From the NCBI GenBank assembly GCA_016649715.1, contig JAENXC010000005.1, positions 124,001 through 188,000 on the forward strand: a stretch of 64,000 bases of DNA, in the 5' to 3' direction. A program made the position numbers and the translations under genes. Source of the stretch: Flavobacteriaceae bacterium. GTDB lineage: Bacteria > Bacteroidota > Bacteroidia > Flavobacteriales > Flavobacteriaceae. Under the pieces are notes generated by a model. That model saw only the letters and a list, made by a program, of their open reading frames with translations, was not told where the DNA came from and did not search any database. This document shows, in pieces, positions 43,807 to 52,721 of this stretch (position 1 is its first letter; every line of letters begins with the position of its first letter).

Positions 43807-43881
43807 TGGGCGATGAGGGGTTCGAACCCCCGACCCCCTCGGTGTAAACGAGGTGCTCTGAACCAGCTGAGCTAATCGCCC
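43807..43881 (-). tRNA. tRNA-Val (anticodon TAC)
   Basis: Acceptor GGGCGAT/ATCGCCC, anticodon stem CCTCG/CGAGG with loop TTTACAC and T-arm GGGGG/CCCCT-type pairing give a full cloverleaf of 75 bases. CCA is not encoded. Confidence 0.95.
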
Positions 43882-43898
43882 TCATTGTTTTGAGGTTG

Positions 43899-43929
43899 CA
43901 AATATAAGTTAGTTTTTAATTCCCGCAAA
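43899..43929 (-). promoter_or_regulatory. Promoter of tRNA-Val(TAC)
   Basis: TTTG (43926-43929), a 19-base spacer and TATATTTG (43899-43906) on the minus strand give a perfect Bacteroidota promoter 18 bases before the tRNA. Confidence 0.8.
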
Positions 43930-43946
43930 CATTTATTTGTAAAATA

Positions 43947-45119
43947 TCACAAAACTTCAGCCACCACAAAAGTACTTCCGCCCACAAAAACCAAATCACC
44001 CGAAGAAGCAGCTTTAAGAGCGGCCTTATATGCTTCTTTCACAGAAATATAGTCTTCTCCAACCAATTCAAATCCTCTTGCCTGCGATAATAAAAGCGAA
44101 GCGTCCAACCCACGTGGAATCTTTGGTTTGCAGAAATAATAGGTAGCTTTTTTCGGGAATAGGGGCAATATCGAAACCAGATCCTTATCGTTGACAACAC
44201 CCATAACGATATGCAAATTATAATAGTTTTCCGCAGTCAACTGTTCCATTACCAACTGCAAACCATCTTTATTGTGTGCAGTATCGCAAATCACTTTTGG
44301 GGTTTCCTTTAAAACTTGCCAACGGCCCATTAATCCTGTATTTTTAATAGTGTTCAACAAACCGTTTTTTATGTTTTCTTCGGAAATGTTCCATCCTTTT
44401 TTCTGCAAAACACGCAGGGTCGCCAAAACAGTTTTTTTGTTTTTTTGCTGATAGTTCCCTTTTAAATCTGAAGTATATCCCGAAATATCAATCGTTTCTG
44501 CAAAAGTAATTTCAGCATTTCTCTCCAAAGCAATCTTTTCAAAAACTCGTTTTGTTTCGGGCAGCGTTTCGCCAATAACAACTGGAATTCCGTTTTTTAT
44601 GATTCCGCCTTTCTCTGCAGCAATTTTTTCTAAAGTGCTTCCCAAAAACTGTGTGTGATCCAACCCGATATTTGTGATTACGGATACTTCGGGCAAAACA
44701 ATATTCGTGCTGTCCAACCTTCCGCCCATTCCCACTTCAACAATGGCGATGTCCACTTTTTCCTTTCTGAAATAATCGAACGCCAGCCCCACGGTCATTT
44801 CAAAAAAAGACAATTGGTTGCTCTCAAAAAAATGTTTGTGTTTTTCCACGAATTCCGAAACATTTTTCTTCGGAATCATTTCTCCATTGATCTTTATGCG
44901 TTCCCGAAAATCCTTTAAATGCGGCGAAGTGTAAAGGCCCGTTTTATAATCCGCCTCCTGAAAAACCGAAGCAAGCATATGGCTGGTGCTGCCTTTGCCA
45001 TTTGTGCCGGCAACGTGCACGCTTTTAAAACTCTTTTCAGGGTTTTTTAAATGACTGGCAAGATGGATTGTTGCAGCCAAATCGGCTTTATATGCGGATT
45101 GCCCCACCCTTTGGTACAT
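43947..45119 (-). CDS. folC: Folylpolyglutamate synthase/dihydrofolate synthase
   Basis: The protein carries the Mur-ligase-like P-loop VAGTNGKGSTSHML (about 37-50 from the listed ATG), EVGMGGRLDSTN and TNIGLDHTQFLG, as expected for FolC, which adds glutamate to dihydropteroate and folates. With the ATG at 45119 it has 390 residues but loses a conserved N-terminal segment. In the same frame upstream, codons 45164-45120 read INYSETIAWLFAQLP, which fits the usual family N-terminus, but no ATG, GTG or TTG lies there; an ATC stands where the start is expected. So the true start may be a rare ATC codon or the shortened ATG. Confidence 0.92.
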   Translation of the reverse strand: MYQRVGQSAYKADLAATIHLASHLKNPEKSFKSVHVAGTNGKGSTSHMLASVFQEADYKTGLYTSPHLKDFRERIKINGEMIPKKNVSEFVEKHKHFFESNQLSFFEMTVGLAFDYFRKEKVDIAIVEVGMGGRLDSTNIVLPEVSVITNIGLDHTQFLGSTLEKIAAEKGGIIKNGIPVVIGETLPETKRVFEKIALERNAEITFAETIDISGYTSDLKGNYQQKNKKTVLATLRVLQKKGWNISEENIKNGLLNTIKNTGLMGRWQVLKETPKVICDTAHNKDGLQLVMEQLTAENYYNLHIVMGVVNDKDLVSILPLFPKKATYYFCKPKIPRGLDASLLLSQARGFELVGEDYISVKEAYKAALKAASSGDLVFVGGSTFVVAEVL

Positions 45120-45215
45120 TGGCAGTTGCGCAAAAAGCCACGCTATGGTTTCGGAATAATTGATGGTGTAAAAAGTTTGTTGTTTGTTGAAAAGTTTATT
45201 GTTTCTTACAGTACG

Positions 45216-47762
45216 TTAATTAACAATCAATTTTTTAGTTGTCTGCCTCCCCGATTGTGAAATTTTTAAATAATAAACGCCCACTTGCAAGTTTTCCACA
45301 GAAAAACGGATCTCCTTTTTATTTTCAGAATTCACTTGTTTTACCAATCTTCCCATAATGTCATACATCAATAACGAAGTCTTTTCAGAAGTATCTTTTA
45401 AGGAAACCGTTACTATTTCCGAAGCGGGATTTGGAAATACTTTCACTTCCGATGCGAAATTATTTTCATCAGCATTCAAAATATCTCCGGAAATATCAAT
45501 TTTGTAACTGGAACGACCAAAAGTAGCGGCATACAAAAACTGCGACCCTTCATGAATAAATAAATCTGAAACCACTGCAGAAGGCATATTTTCGCCCAAA
45601 ACGTTCCAATTTACACCTTCATCTTTGGAAGCCAAAACCCCAACATCGGTCCCAATAAAAAGATTTCCAAAGCTGTCTTGCTCAATATCATTCACGGGAA
45701 TGTCTGGCAAACTGGTTGAAATATCAACCCAACTATTTCCGAAATCGATACTTTTATATACGTGGCCAATATTTTCGCCAAAACGATAGCCCGAAAGCGT
45801 TAAATAAACCGTATTCGGATTTTCTTTGGAAGCCAAAACTTTCGTAACCCAACGGTTGGGGATTCCCGAAGAAATATCAGTCCAAGTGCCGCCGCCATCT
45901 TGCGTTACCGAAGCTTTTCCATCATCCGTTCCCACAAAAATTACTTGACTGTTAAACGGTGAAACGCTGATGCTTGTTAGGGTCCCAAAAGTGAGGTTTC
46001 CAGTGTGCGGCCCGTTGGTCAAATCGGGGCTAATAGCGCTCCAATTGCCCGCAGCGTTTGTGGTTTTGTACAATCTGTTCGTGCCAAAATAAAGTATTTG
46101 TGAATTGGCTGGATCGAAGGTAATTGGGGTGTCCCAATTTATTCTATCGCCGCCGGATATCCCGTTTGTGGCACTAGAAAATGAGCCGCCATTGTTGGTT
46201 GATTTCCCCAAGGAACCGTACTGATAAAGCGCATAAATAACGTTGGTATTTGTGGGGTCCACCAACGGTTGAAAGCCATCGCCACCATAAATTATGCTCC
46301 AATCGCTCAAACCACCGCTCTGAGTGCGGCTCGTGCTATTATCCTGGGCGCCACCGTAAATTTTATTTGCGTTTTGAGCATCCACATACATTCTGTTGAA
46401 TTGGGTTATGGGAAGTTTTAAATCTTTCGTTGCGGAAGCACCACCGTTGGTGCTGTAATAAAGTCCTCCGTCATTTCCCAATAAAACTTCATTGGAAGCA
46501 GAAGCATTGAAAGCCATTGCGTGTTGGTCCACGTGGGCATTCGTAAAAACGCTGCTCCAACTGTTACCGCCATTTGTGGATTTCTGCACTTCAAAATCCA
46601 CATTATAAAGTACGTTTTCATCCGTTGGGTCAATAAAAATTCCACCAAACCACCAGTGAAAACCTACGTCCGTCAACTGACTGGAATTAACGGCAGCCCA
46701 CGAATCACCTCCATTTACAGTTTTATAAACTCCTTGAATATTCCCATTGGCGTTGGCGTAGCGCGCATAGAGTACATTAGGGTTTGATTGGGAAATATCA
46801 ATACCAATCCTTCCTTTTTGTGAAGCGACACTGGGCAAACCATTTGTAAGCTCAGTCCAGTTGGCGCCACCATCAGTAGTTCTGTAAATTCTTGAAGTTA
46901 TTCCGCCATACTGCCTGCGGTTCGGTCTTCGAATGCGCTCCCAACTCGCCGCGTAAACAATATTGCCATTGCTTGGGTGAATGGCCATATCCACAACACC
47001 GGTTGAATCGCTAACAAACAAAACCTGCTGCCAGCTATCGCCACCATTTGTGGTTTTATATACACCGCGATTGCTGCTATTTTTGAACAAAGGTCCCATT
47101 GCGCCAACAAAGGCTGTATTATCATTATTTGGGTCCAAAACAATTTTTCCAACGCTGCCAATATCCGGCAAACCTTTGGATTGCCACGTAGTTCCCCCGT
47201 CCGTGCTTTTGTGGATTCCATCGCCATCGTAAACCAAGGAACCTCCGCCGGCGTTCACTTCGCCTGTTCCCACATAAATTAAATTGTTGTTGTTTTTTGA
47301 AATTTCAATATCGCCTATGGAAAGCATTTGTTGTTCGTCAAAAATGGGTATCCAATCATTTCCGCCATTTACGGTTTTAAAAATACCACCGGAAGCTGCG
47401 CCCACGTAATACACATCGGGCTGGGTGGAAGGAATTTCAATATCGGTAATACGCCCTCCAATATTCAACGGGCCGCTGAATTGCCATATTTCGGTAGTGG
47501 TATTTCTATTTGCGGTCTGTCTTTTCCATTGGATTGCTTCGGAATAGGCCGAAGTATTTATTTCGCCACTTGGGTAGGCGCGCTGCATAAACATAAGGTC
47601 AAACGGATATTTTTCTTGCTTGCCGGCAGGCACGGCGCTTTTTTCTGCTTCGGATATTTTTGAAATTGAATTTTCGGATGAAGAATCATCATCTTTTTCT
47701 GAAGAATTTTTACAACCAAGAAAGCAGATAAAGACAAGAAGAAAGGTAGAAATACGAAGCAT
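45216..47762 (-). CDS. Sortilin/BNR-repeat surface protein with type IX sorting domain
   Basis: The 848-residue protein has an N-terminal signal with an apparent lipobox (CFLGC), a beta-propeller region of many Asp-box units (STDGGTTW, TTNGGDSW, STNGGNSW, SKDEGVNW) over about 75-760, and a C-terminal type A sorting domain (about 775-848) with FPNPASE and GVYYLKIS. The Asp-box propellers resemble VPS10/sortilin and photosystem assembly factors; the ligand is unknown. The sorting domain marks it as cargo of the PorU/PorV system. A palindromic repeat (47615-47636) adds VPAGKQ in the N-terminal linker. A lipobox together with a sorting domain is unusual. Confidence 0.88.
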   Translation of the reverse strand: MLRISTFLLVFICFLGCKNSSEKDDDSSSENSISKISEAEKSAVPAGKQEKYPFDLMFMQRAYPSGEINTSAYSEAIQWKRQTANRNTTTEIWQFSGPLNIGGRITDIEIPSTQPDVYYVGAASGGIFKTVNGGNDWIPIFDEQQMLSIGDIEISKNNNNLIYVGTGEVNAGGGSLVYDGDGIHKSTDGGTTWQSKGLPDIGSVGKIVLDPNNDNTAFVGAMGPLFKNSSNRGVYKTTNGGDSWQQVLFVSDSTGVVDMAIHPSNGNIVYAASWERIRRPNRRQYGGITSRIYRTTDGGANWTELTNGLPSVASQKGRIGIDISQSNPNVLYARYANANGNIQGVYKTVNGGDSWAAVNSSQLTDVGFHWWFGGIFIDPTDENVLYNVDFEVQKSTNGGNSWSSVFTNAHVDQHAMAFNASASNEVLLGNDGGLYYSTNGGASATKDLKLPITQFNRMYVDAQNANKIYGGAQDNSTSRTQSGGLSDWSIIYGGDGFQPLVDPTNTNVIYALYQYGSLGKSTNNGGSFSSATNGISGGDRINWDTPITFDPANSQILYFGTNRLYKTTNAAGNWSAISPDLTNGPHTGNLTFGTLTSISVSPFNSQVIFVGTDDGKASVTQDGGGTWTDISSGIPNRWVTKVLASKENPNTVYLTLSGYRFGENIGHVYKSIDFGNSWVDISTSLPDIPVNDIEQDSFGNLFIGTDVGVLASKDEGVNWNVLGENMPSAVVSDLFIHEGSQFLYAATFGRSSYKIDISGDILNADENNFASEVKVFPNPASEIVTVSLKDTSEKTSLLMYDIMGRLVKQVNSENKKEIRFSVENLQVGVYYLKISQSGRQTTKKLIVN
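47615..47636. repeat. TGCCGGCA-centred palindromic repeat in the BNR protein gene
   Basis: CTTGCTTGCCGGCAGGCACG contains the perfect 8-bp palindrome TGCCGGCA. On the minus strand it reads VPAGKQ and it matches the element at 47-68. Confidence 0.6.
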
Positions 47763-47824
47763 AGTATCTTTATTTTGAAGTTTAAAGATACTGAAAAATT
47801 TATGTGAATTCTTAGCCGAAGTTG

Positions 47825-48643
47825 TTATTGTGAAATGCTGAACTTATAGATTATCTTCCCAATCTGTTTGACTGGTGCGTTGTCATCTGCATTGAATTTT
47901 GTTGCCAAAGCTGCTCGTTTTGCTGGTTCAAAAAGGCATCTGGAATTGTTTGTTGTTCCTTTTACTCCTGGAGTTGCACTTATTACGTTTCCTTTTTTGT
48001 CCACTTCAATGCTTACCACGACAGTTCCAGCTTCATTACAATCTTGCTGAAATTTTTCTTTGTTCAGCGCTTTTCTTCCGCCAAGCATGTAGTTGCCATC
48101 GCCGTCCAAACCTTTTCCGGTTCCGTAATAGGCACTGGCATTTGGGTCGCCGTCGGGACTACCTTTGTCGCCTGGTTTGCCATCGTTGCCTTCGCCACCT
48201 TTAGCAGTGCCGTCACTTTTTGGACCGTTCAAAATGCTGGAAAGTGCATCGGTAGTAGATTTATCGGGTTTTGGGTCTGGTTTTTTGACTTCCTTTTTGA
48301 GTTGCTCTTTTACGGGAGTTTCCGTTTGTTCTTTTTTGGGTTTTTCCTTCTTAATTACTGGTGCTTCTTCGTTCTCTTGTGTAACCACATCTTCCTTAAT
48401 TTCGGCTTTTGGCTGAGATACTTGTTCAGGTGTGGCTTTTTGTGGTGCGGATTGTATTTTTTCAGTTGGTTGAATATTGCCGCTGCCAGTATCGGTTGTG
48501 CCAAAATTGATCGCGATGCCCTGCTCCAATGGTGGATCCAGATATTTCATCCCCACATAAAACAACAAAATAAGAATGATAACATGCACTATTACCGTGA
48601 TGATCATACTTTTTCGTTTATGTTCTGTATCTAAGAGATTCAA
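47825..48643 (-). CDS. TonB-like energy transducer protein
   Basis: The 272-residue protein has one membrane helix (about 13-30), a Pro/Lys/Glu-rich periplasm-spanning region (about 55-125), a Gly/Asp-rich stretch (about 135-180) and a compact C-terminal domain (about 185-272) with VVSIEVDKKGNVISATPGVKGT, shortened here, as in TonB C-terminal domains. It would couple the ExbB/ExbD proton motor, encoded just upstream, to outer-membrane receptors. The domain is divergent, so TolA-like function is possible. Confidence 0.8.
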   Translation of the reverse strand: MNLLDTEHKRKSMIITVIVHVIILILLFYVGMKYLDPPLEQGIAINFGTTDTGSGNIQPTEKIQSAPQKATPEQVSQPKAEIKEDVVTQENEEAPVIKKEKPKKEQTETPVKEQLKKEVKKPDPKPDKSTTDALSSILNGPKSDGTAKGGEGNDGKPGDKGSPDGDPNASAYYGTGKGLDGDGNYMLGGRKALNKEKFQQDCNEAGTVVVSIEVDKKGNVISATPGVKGTTNNSRCLFEPAKRAALATKFNADDNAPVKQIGKIIYKFSISQ

Positions 48644-48706
48644 GGTTTAAAAATTTAAGATTCAAAATTGTGAAGTTTATATAATAACTTTTCCCTTCAA
48701 AAGCCA

Positions 48707-48740
48707 ACTGATTACTGCGTACTGACTACTGAATACTGAT
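48707..48740. repeat. ACTGATTACTG/TACTGACTACTGA word repeat
   Basis: Short tandem words of the form TACTGA fill the 96-base spacer between the ExbD-like and TonB-like genes. No terminator is evident. Confidence 0.45.
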
Positions 48741-49132
48741 TAATTTGGCCTGACTGCGAGAACGACTTTGAAGTTATTTCTATTTGCAATATCCATCACG
48801 AAAACCGCATCTTCAATGGGCACGCCTTCTTCGGCACGGAGGATTACCGTGGGCTCTTTCTGTCCGGCGAGTGCCTTTTTCAGTTCGCTTTCAATGTTGT
48901 ATTCGCTCACGCGTTCTTTGTCCACATAATAAGCTCCATCCTTTGTGATACTAACGGATGCTTTCTGCACGTTCGACGTTTTGCCTTTTGCCTTCGGAAG
49001 TATTAAATCCAAAGCATCGGGCGTTATTGCAGGCGAAGTGAGCAAGAAAAACACCAACAACAGAAACACTATATCTGTCATGGAACTCATGCTGAATTCG
49101 GCACTAACTTTATTTCTTCCTCTTAGGTTCAT
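48740..49132 (-). CDS. exbD: ExbD/TolR-family biopolymer transport protein
   Basis: The 130-residue protein has one membrane helix (about 18-37) with the conserved proton-carrying Asp20 in SMTDIVFLLLVFFLL and a periplasmic domain. It works with ExbB to convert proton flow into movement of TonB. Its ATG overlaps the exbB stop by one base (TAATG), so the genes are translationally coupled. Confidence 0.92.
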   Translation of the reverse strand: MNLRGRNKVSAEFSMSSMTDIVFLLLVFFLLTSPAITPDALDLILPKAKGKTSNVQKASVSITKDGAYYVDKERVSEYNIESELKKALAGQKEPTVILRAEEGVPIEDAVFVMDIANRNNFKVVLAVRPN

Positions 49133-49830
49133 TAAGCTGGCTCGTTTAACATGTCAAGGAAATCTACTGCTGTGGCTTCCATTTGGTGCACCACTTTATC
49201 GGTGCGCACTACCAAATGGTTGTAGCCCATATAGGCGATAATACCAACAATCAATCCTGCAACGGTTGTGGTCATTGCCATGTAAATACCTTCGGCAAGA
49301 CTTCCCATTTCGGCTTGGCCGCTACTGGTTGCAAGTTCGTGAAACGCCAAAACCATTCCGATTACAGTTCCCAAGAAACCAATCATAGGCGCCGCTCCGG
49401 CGATCGTAGCCAAGACACTTACGTTTTTTTCAAGTTTATAAACTTCGAGGCGACCCGCGTTTTCTATGGCGGTGTTGATGTCTTCCAAAGGACTTCCTAT
49501 TCTGGAAATTCCCTTTTCTGTTAAATGTGAAACGGGCGTGTTATTCTGTGCGCAAAGTACTTTTGCGGCTTGAATGTTTCCTTTGGCCACATGGTCTCGG
49601 ATTTGGTTCATAAAATTACCGTCCATTTTAGTGGCAGCTTTTATGGCGAAAAGTCTTTCAAAATAAATATAGACCGCCACAAAGAGAAGCACAAAAAGTA
49701 CTGCTATTATGATTTGTCCGGCAGTGCCGCCTGTTAGCAAAAGGTCCATTATGGACAGTGTTTTCTCTTGGGCAACCGGTTCAATATCTTGCGCAACTTC
49801 GGAGCCCTCTTGAATAAAGAAGTTTAACAT
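49132..49830 (-). CDS. exbB: ExbB/TolQ-family proton channel
   Basis: The 232-residue protein contains an N-terminal helix (about 35-55) and two more membrane helices (about 140-165 and 180-205) with the MotA/TolQ/ExbB signature IAGAAPMIGFLGTVIGM and GLIVGIIAYMGYN. It forms the proton-conducting pentamer around ExbD. First gene of a three-gene unit exbB-exbD-tonB-like; TAATTTCG at about 49850 may be a weak -7 box. Confidence 0.92.
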   Translation of the reverse strand: MLNFFIQEGSEVAQDIEPVAQEKTLSIMDLLLTGGTAGQIIIAVLFVLLFVAVYIYFERLFAIKAATKMDGNFMNQIRDHVAKGNIQAAKVLCAQNNTPVSHLTEKGISRIGSPLEDINTAIENAGRLEVYKLEKNVSVLATIAGAAPMIGFLGTVIGMVLAFHELATSSGQAEMGSLAEGIYMAMTTTVAGLIVGIIAYMGYNHLVVRTDKVVHQMEATAVDFLDMLNEPA

Positions 49831-49878
49831 AAAAAAGGTTTTGTTTTAGTGAATAACGAAATTAGGTTTCAGAAATTG

Positions 49879-51258
49879 TTAGGTATGATGAAATAAGACT
49901 CTTTCGAACAAAAGGAAGACTCCCGCCCCGGCAATGAAGCCCAAAAAGGCAAGCCAAGTAATCTTCTTAAGATACCAGATAAAATCTATACGTTCCATTC
50001 CCATTGCGGCCACACCAGCGGCAGAACCAATGATGAGCATGCTTCCACCCGTTCCGGCGGAATACGCAATAAAGTGCCAAAGCACTGAATCTATTGGCAT
50101 ATCATACATTCCCATGGATGCAGCAACCAAGGGCACGTTGTCTATAACTGCAGAGAGCACACCCAATAATAAAATAACAATATCTTGGTTAGGTATTGCG
50201 CGCTGCAAAACTTCCGCCACATAACGAAGTGTTCCCAACTCTTCGCCGTTCATAACTCCATATACCAATGCTTCCAATCCTGCAACTGCCATTAAGATAC
50301 CGAGGAAGAAAAGAATACTTGAAATTTCAATACGCGACAAAGCTTTATGCGCCGAATATAAATGCCTTCTTTCCTTGCTGAAATCTTCTTCAGGGTGAAT
50401 GTATTCCGAAACAAGCCACACCACGCCCAAAGCCAGCATCATTCCCATATAAGGTGGCAAATGTGTCAAAGTTTTAAAAACCGGCACGGAAACAATCATT
50501 CCCAGTCCCAAAAAGAGCATTGTCTTGCTGCTCAAAAGTTTTTCTTCATCCTTGTCCTCACGGGCGTCAACCTCAATAGTTCCCCGAAAAGCAGGCATAT
50601 AACTGGCAATCAAAAATGGAATGGCAAAACAAACTATGGAAGGCAAAACCACAAACTCTATCAATCCCCCAGCAGTTATTTTTTTGGCAATCCAAAGCAT
50701 CGTTGTAGTAACGTCCCCAATGGGAGACCAAGCACCACCGGCATTTGCGGCTATAACCACCAATGAGGCATACCAAATTCTGTCTTCCTTTTTATGGATA
50801 AGTTTTCGCAAAAGCGTTATCAAAACGATAGTCGCTGTAAGGTTATCAATAATTGCTGAAAGGAAAAAAGCAATTATCCCAATTATCCAAAGCAGTTTCC
50901 TTTTGCTTTTGGTATGTACGGCACTTTTCAATACTTCAAAACCACGGTGGAGGTCTATTATTTCAACAATGGTCATTGCGCCTATTAGGAAAATAAGTAT
51001 TTCCGAAGTTTTCCCTAAATGGTGGAGCAGCGTCCCTTCAAAGCCTTCCATCGCAGCTTCGCCGCCGGAAAGAAAGTTGAAAGCCTGCCCTTCACTGTTG
51101 ATTATATTAAACCAACCATTTGTAAAACCTATGGCCAAAACAGCCCAAATCAATGATGCCATTATAAGTGCCGGTACGGTTTTATCCAGTTTTAATGGAT
51201 GTTCCAGCGTGATGGATAAATAGCCTATTACGAAAATTAAAATGATTATTGATGTCAT
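49879..51258 (-). CDS. nhaD: Sodium:proton antiporter, NhaD family
   Basis: The 459-residue protein has about 12 membrane helices of the ion-transporter superfamily, with the conserved SAIIDNLTATIVLITLLRK and AVIDNVPLVAASMGMY segments and GGAWSPIGDVTTTMLW. NhaD exports sodium in exchange for protons, fitting a marine or saline habitat. It stands between the dehydrogenase gene (upstream) and exbB (downstream) on the same strand, with gaps of 20 and 48 bases. Confidence 0.93.
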   Translation of the reverse strand: MTSIIILIFVIGYLSITLEHPLKLDKTVPALIMASLIWAVLAIGFTNGWFNIINSEGQAFNFLSGGEAAMEGFEGTLLHHLGKTSEILIFLIGAMTIVEIIDLHRGFEVLKSAVHTKSKRKLLWIIGIIAFFLSAIIDNLTATIVLITLLRKLIHKKEDRIWYASLVVIAANAGGAWSPIGDVTTTMLWIAKKITAGGLIEFVVLPSIVCFAIPFLIASYMPAFRGTIEVDAREDKDEEKLLSSKTMLFLGLGMIVSVPVFKTLTHLPPYMGMMLALGVVWLVSEYIHPEEDFSKERRHLYSAHKALSRIEISSILFFLGILMAVAGLEALVYGVMNGEELGTLRYVAEVLQRAIPNQDIVILLLGVLSAVIDNVPLVAASMGMYDMPIDSVLWHFIAYSAGTGGSMLIIGSAAGVAAMGMERIDFIWYLKKITWLAFLGFIAGAGVFLLFERVLFHHT

Positions 51259-51278
51259 TGTAGATTGGTTATTGTGAA

Positions 51279-52505
51279 TTATAACAATTGTTTAAGCGCT
51301 ATTTCAAAAGCAGTTTTGCTGATGTTCGTTTTGGTTCCGTTGTGATCAAATGTATTCTGGATCGCGTTTTTGATAGTAATGGACGTATCGTTAAAAATGG
51401 CCTCATCGGTCATTTGTACTTTGTGCTCCATAAAATAGGCAAAAACCCGTGCCATTCCGCAGTTGCTGATGAAATCGGGTATCAAACTAACGCGTTCGTC
51501 GGTGAACTCCATAATGGGCCCGAAGAAAATCTCTTTATCGGCAAAAGGTACATTGGCACCACAACTTATCACTTCCAAGCCTGTTTCAATCATTTCTGAA
51601 ATCTGTTTTTTGGTAATCAATCGCGAAGCCGCACAGGGCGCAAAAATCTCCGTTTCGAGCTTCCAGATTTTCTCATTGATTTCTTCAAAAGGAATCATCT
51701 TTTTGGCTGTAAGCGTGTGGCCTTTTTTCTGATGGAACAGTTTTTTTATTTCTTCAAAGGAAAAGCCATCCTTGTTGATGATGCCTCCTTCGCGGTCAAT
51801 AATCCCAACTATTTTGGCGTCCATTTGTGAAAGATAATAGGCAGCTGAAGCACCTACGTTTCCAAAACCTTGGATTATGGCACGCTTCCCTTTTACGCTT
51901 CCGCCGTAAATATCGTAATAATGGCGAACAGCTTCTGCAACCCCATAACCAGTAATCATATCGGCAACGGTATATTTCCGGGAAACATCGGGAGAATAAT
52001 TTACGTTTTCCAAAACCTTTATCACCCCTTGACGCAATTGCCCAATTCTATTGATTTTATCTGCTTCCGTAGGCGAAAAATGCCCATTAAAAACCCCTTC
52101 CTGTGGATGCCAAACGCCACTTTGTTCCGTGATTGGGATTACTTCGTGGATTTCATCGACATTTAAATCGCCACCCGTACCGTAATAAGCCTTCAGCAAA
52201 GGCGAAACGACTTTGAACCAACGTTCCAAAACACCTTTTTTGCGCGGGTCTGAAGGGTCAAAGTTAATTCCACTTTTGGCGCCACCTATGGGCGGTCCAG
52301 CCACGGTGAACTTAACTTCCATTGTTTTTGCAAGCGAAAGCACTTCGTTGGCATCTAACCCTTTGCGCATACGGGTTCCACCACCGGCAGCACCACCGCG
52401 CAACGAATTTATTACCGTCCAGCCTTCAGCCTCGGTTTCGGGGTCATTCCAGTGGAAAACTATTTCGGGATCTTTTTGTTCGTACTTTTTGAGGAGTTGT
52501 TTCAT
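51279..52505 (-). CDS. Glu/Leu/Phe/Val family amino-acid dehydrogenase
   Basis: The 408-residue protein has the dimerisation domain with catalytic GPPIGGAKSGINFDP (Lys in GGAKSG), and a Rossmann domain with GFGNVGASAAYYLS. The family removes the amino group of glutamate or branched-chain amino acids with NAD(P). The substrate cannot be settled here; flavobacterial members are usually annotated as Glu dehydrogenase. The 5' leader carries two palindromic repeats (52525-52577) and a -7 box at 52585-52592. Confidence 0.9.
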   Translation of the reverse strand: MKQLLKKYEQKDPEIVFHWNDPETEAEGWTVINSLRGGAAGGGTRMRKGLDANEVLSLAKTMEVKFTVAGPPIGGAKSGINFDPSDPRKKGVLERWFKVVSPLLKAYYGTGGDLNVDEIHEVIPITEQSGVWHPQEGVFNGHFSPTEADKINRIGQLRQGVIKVLENVNYSPDVSRKYTVADMITGYGVAEAVRHYYDIYGGSVKGKRAIIQGFGNVGASAAYYLSQMDAKIVGIIDREGGIINKDGFSFEEIKKLFHQKKGHTLTAKKMIPFEEINEKIWKLETEIFAPCAASRLITKKQISEMIETGLEVISCGANVPFADKEIFFGPIMEFTDERVSLIPDFISNCGMARVFAYFMEHKVQMTDEAIFNDTSITIKNAIQNTFDHNGTKTNISKTAFEIALKQLL

Positions 52506-52524
52506 TTAAGCAAAGTTATTCAAC

Positions 52525-52577
52525 TCCTACGCTTAGGCTTCGGAGGGAGATTCTATCCTTCGCTAAAGCTTCGGATA
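52525..52577. repeat. Two tandem TCCTNCGCTNAGGCTTCGGA-type palindromes in the dehydrogenase leader
   Basis: TCCTACGCTTAGGCTTCGGA (52525-52544) and TCCTTCGCTAAAGCTTCGGA (52556-52575) match the SS-x-K-x-SE encoding repeats of the PdhC linkers. They would be transcribed as hairpins in the mRNA leader. Confidence 0.65.
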
Positions 52578-52584
52578 ATGATGG

Positions 52585-52592
52585 CAAATATA
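52585..52592 (-). promoter_or_regulatory. Promoter -7 box of the amino-acid dehydrogenase gene
   Basis: TATATTTG on the minus strand, upstream of the two leader palindromes, 79 bases before the ATG. Confidence 0.5.
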
Positions 52593-52659
52593 AAAAACTT
52601 GTGAGGGGTTTATATTTATTTTGGATAAAATTTATTCATAGAATATTTTGAGAAATAAA

Positions 52660-52688
52660 AATCCTCCAAAAAATACTTTTGGAGGATT
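52660..52688 (-). terminator. Terminator of the lipocalin-like gene
   Basis: AATCCTCCAAAA pairs with TTTTGGAGGATT (12 bp), with a five-base loop. T-rich sequence follows on the minus strand. Confidence 0.85.
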
Positions 52689-52721
52689 CTATAAAATAGA
52701 TTGTTAGAAATTTACAATTAT

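Noticed and set aside
46480-47240. Repeated GGTGGNNACA-type motifs as DNA repeats
   Set aside because: They encode the Asp-box units of the propeller and vary as protein repeats do.
48044-48634. 196-codon plus-strand frame opposite the TonB-like gene
   Set aside because: Phe/Cys/Trp-rich translation is the antisense of Lys/Pro/Glu codons; the minus strand has a coherent TonB-like protein.
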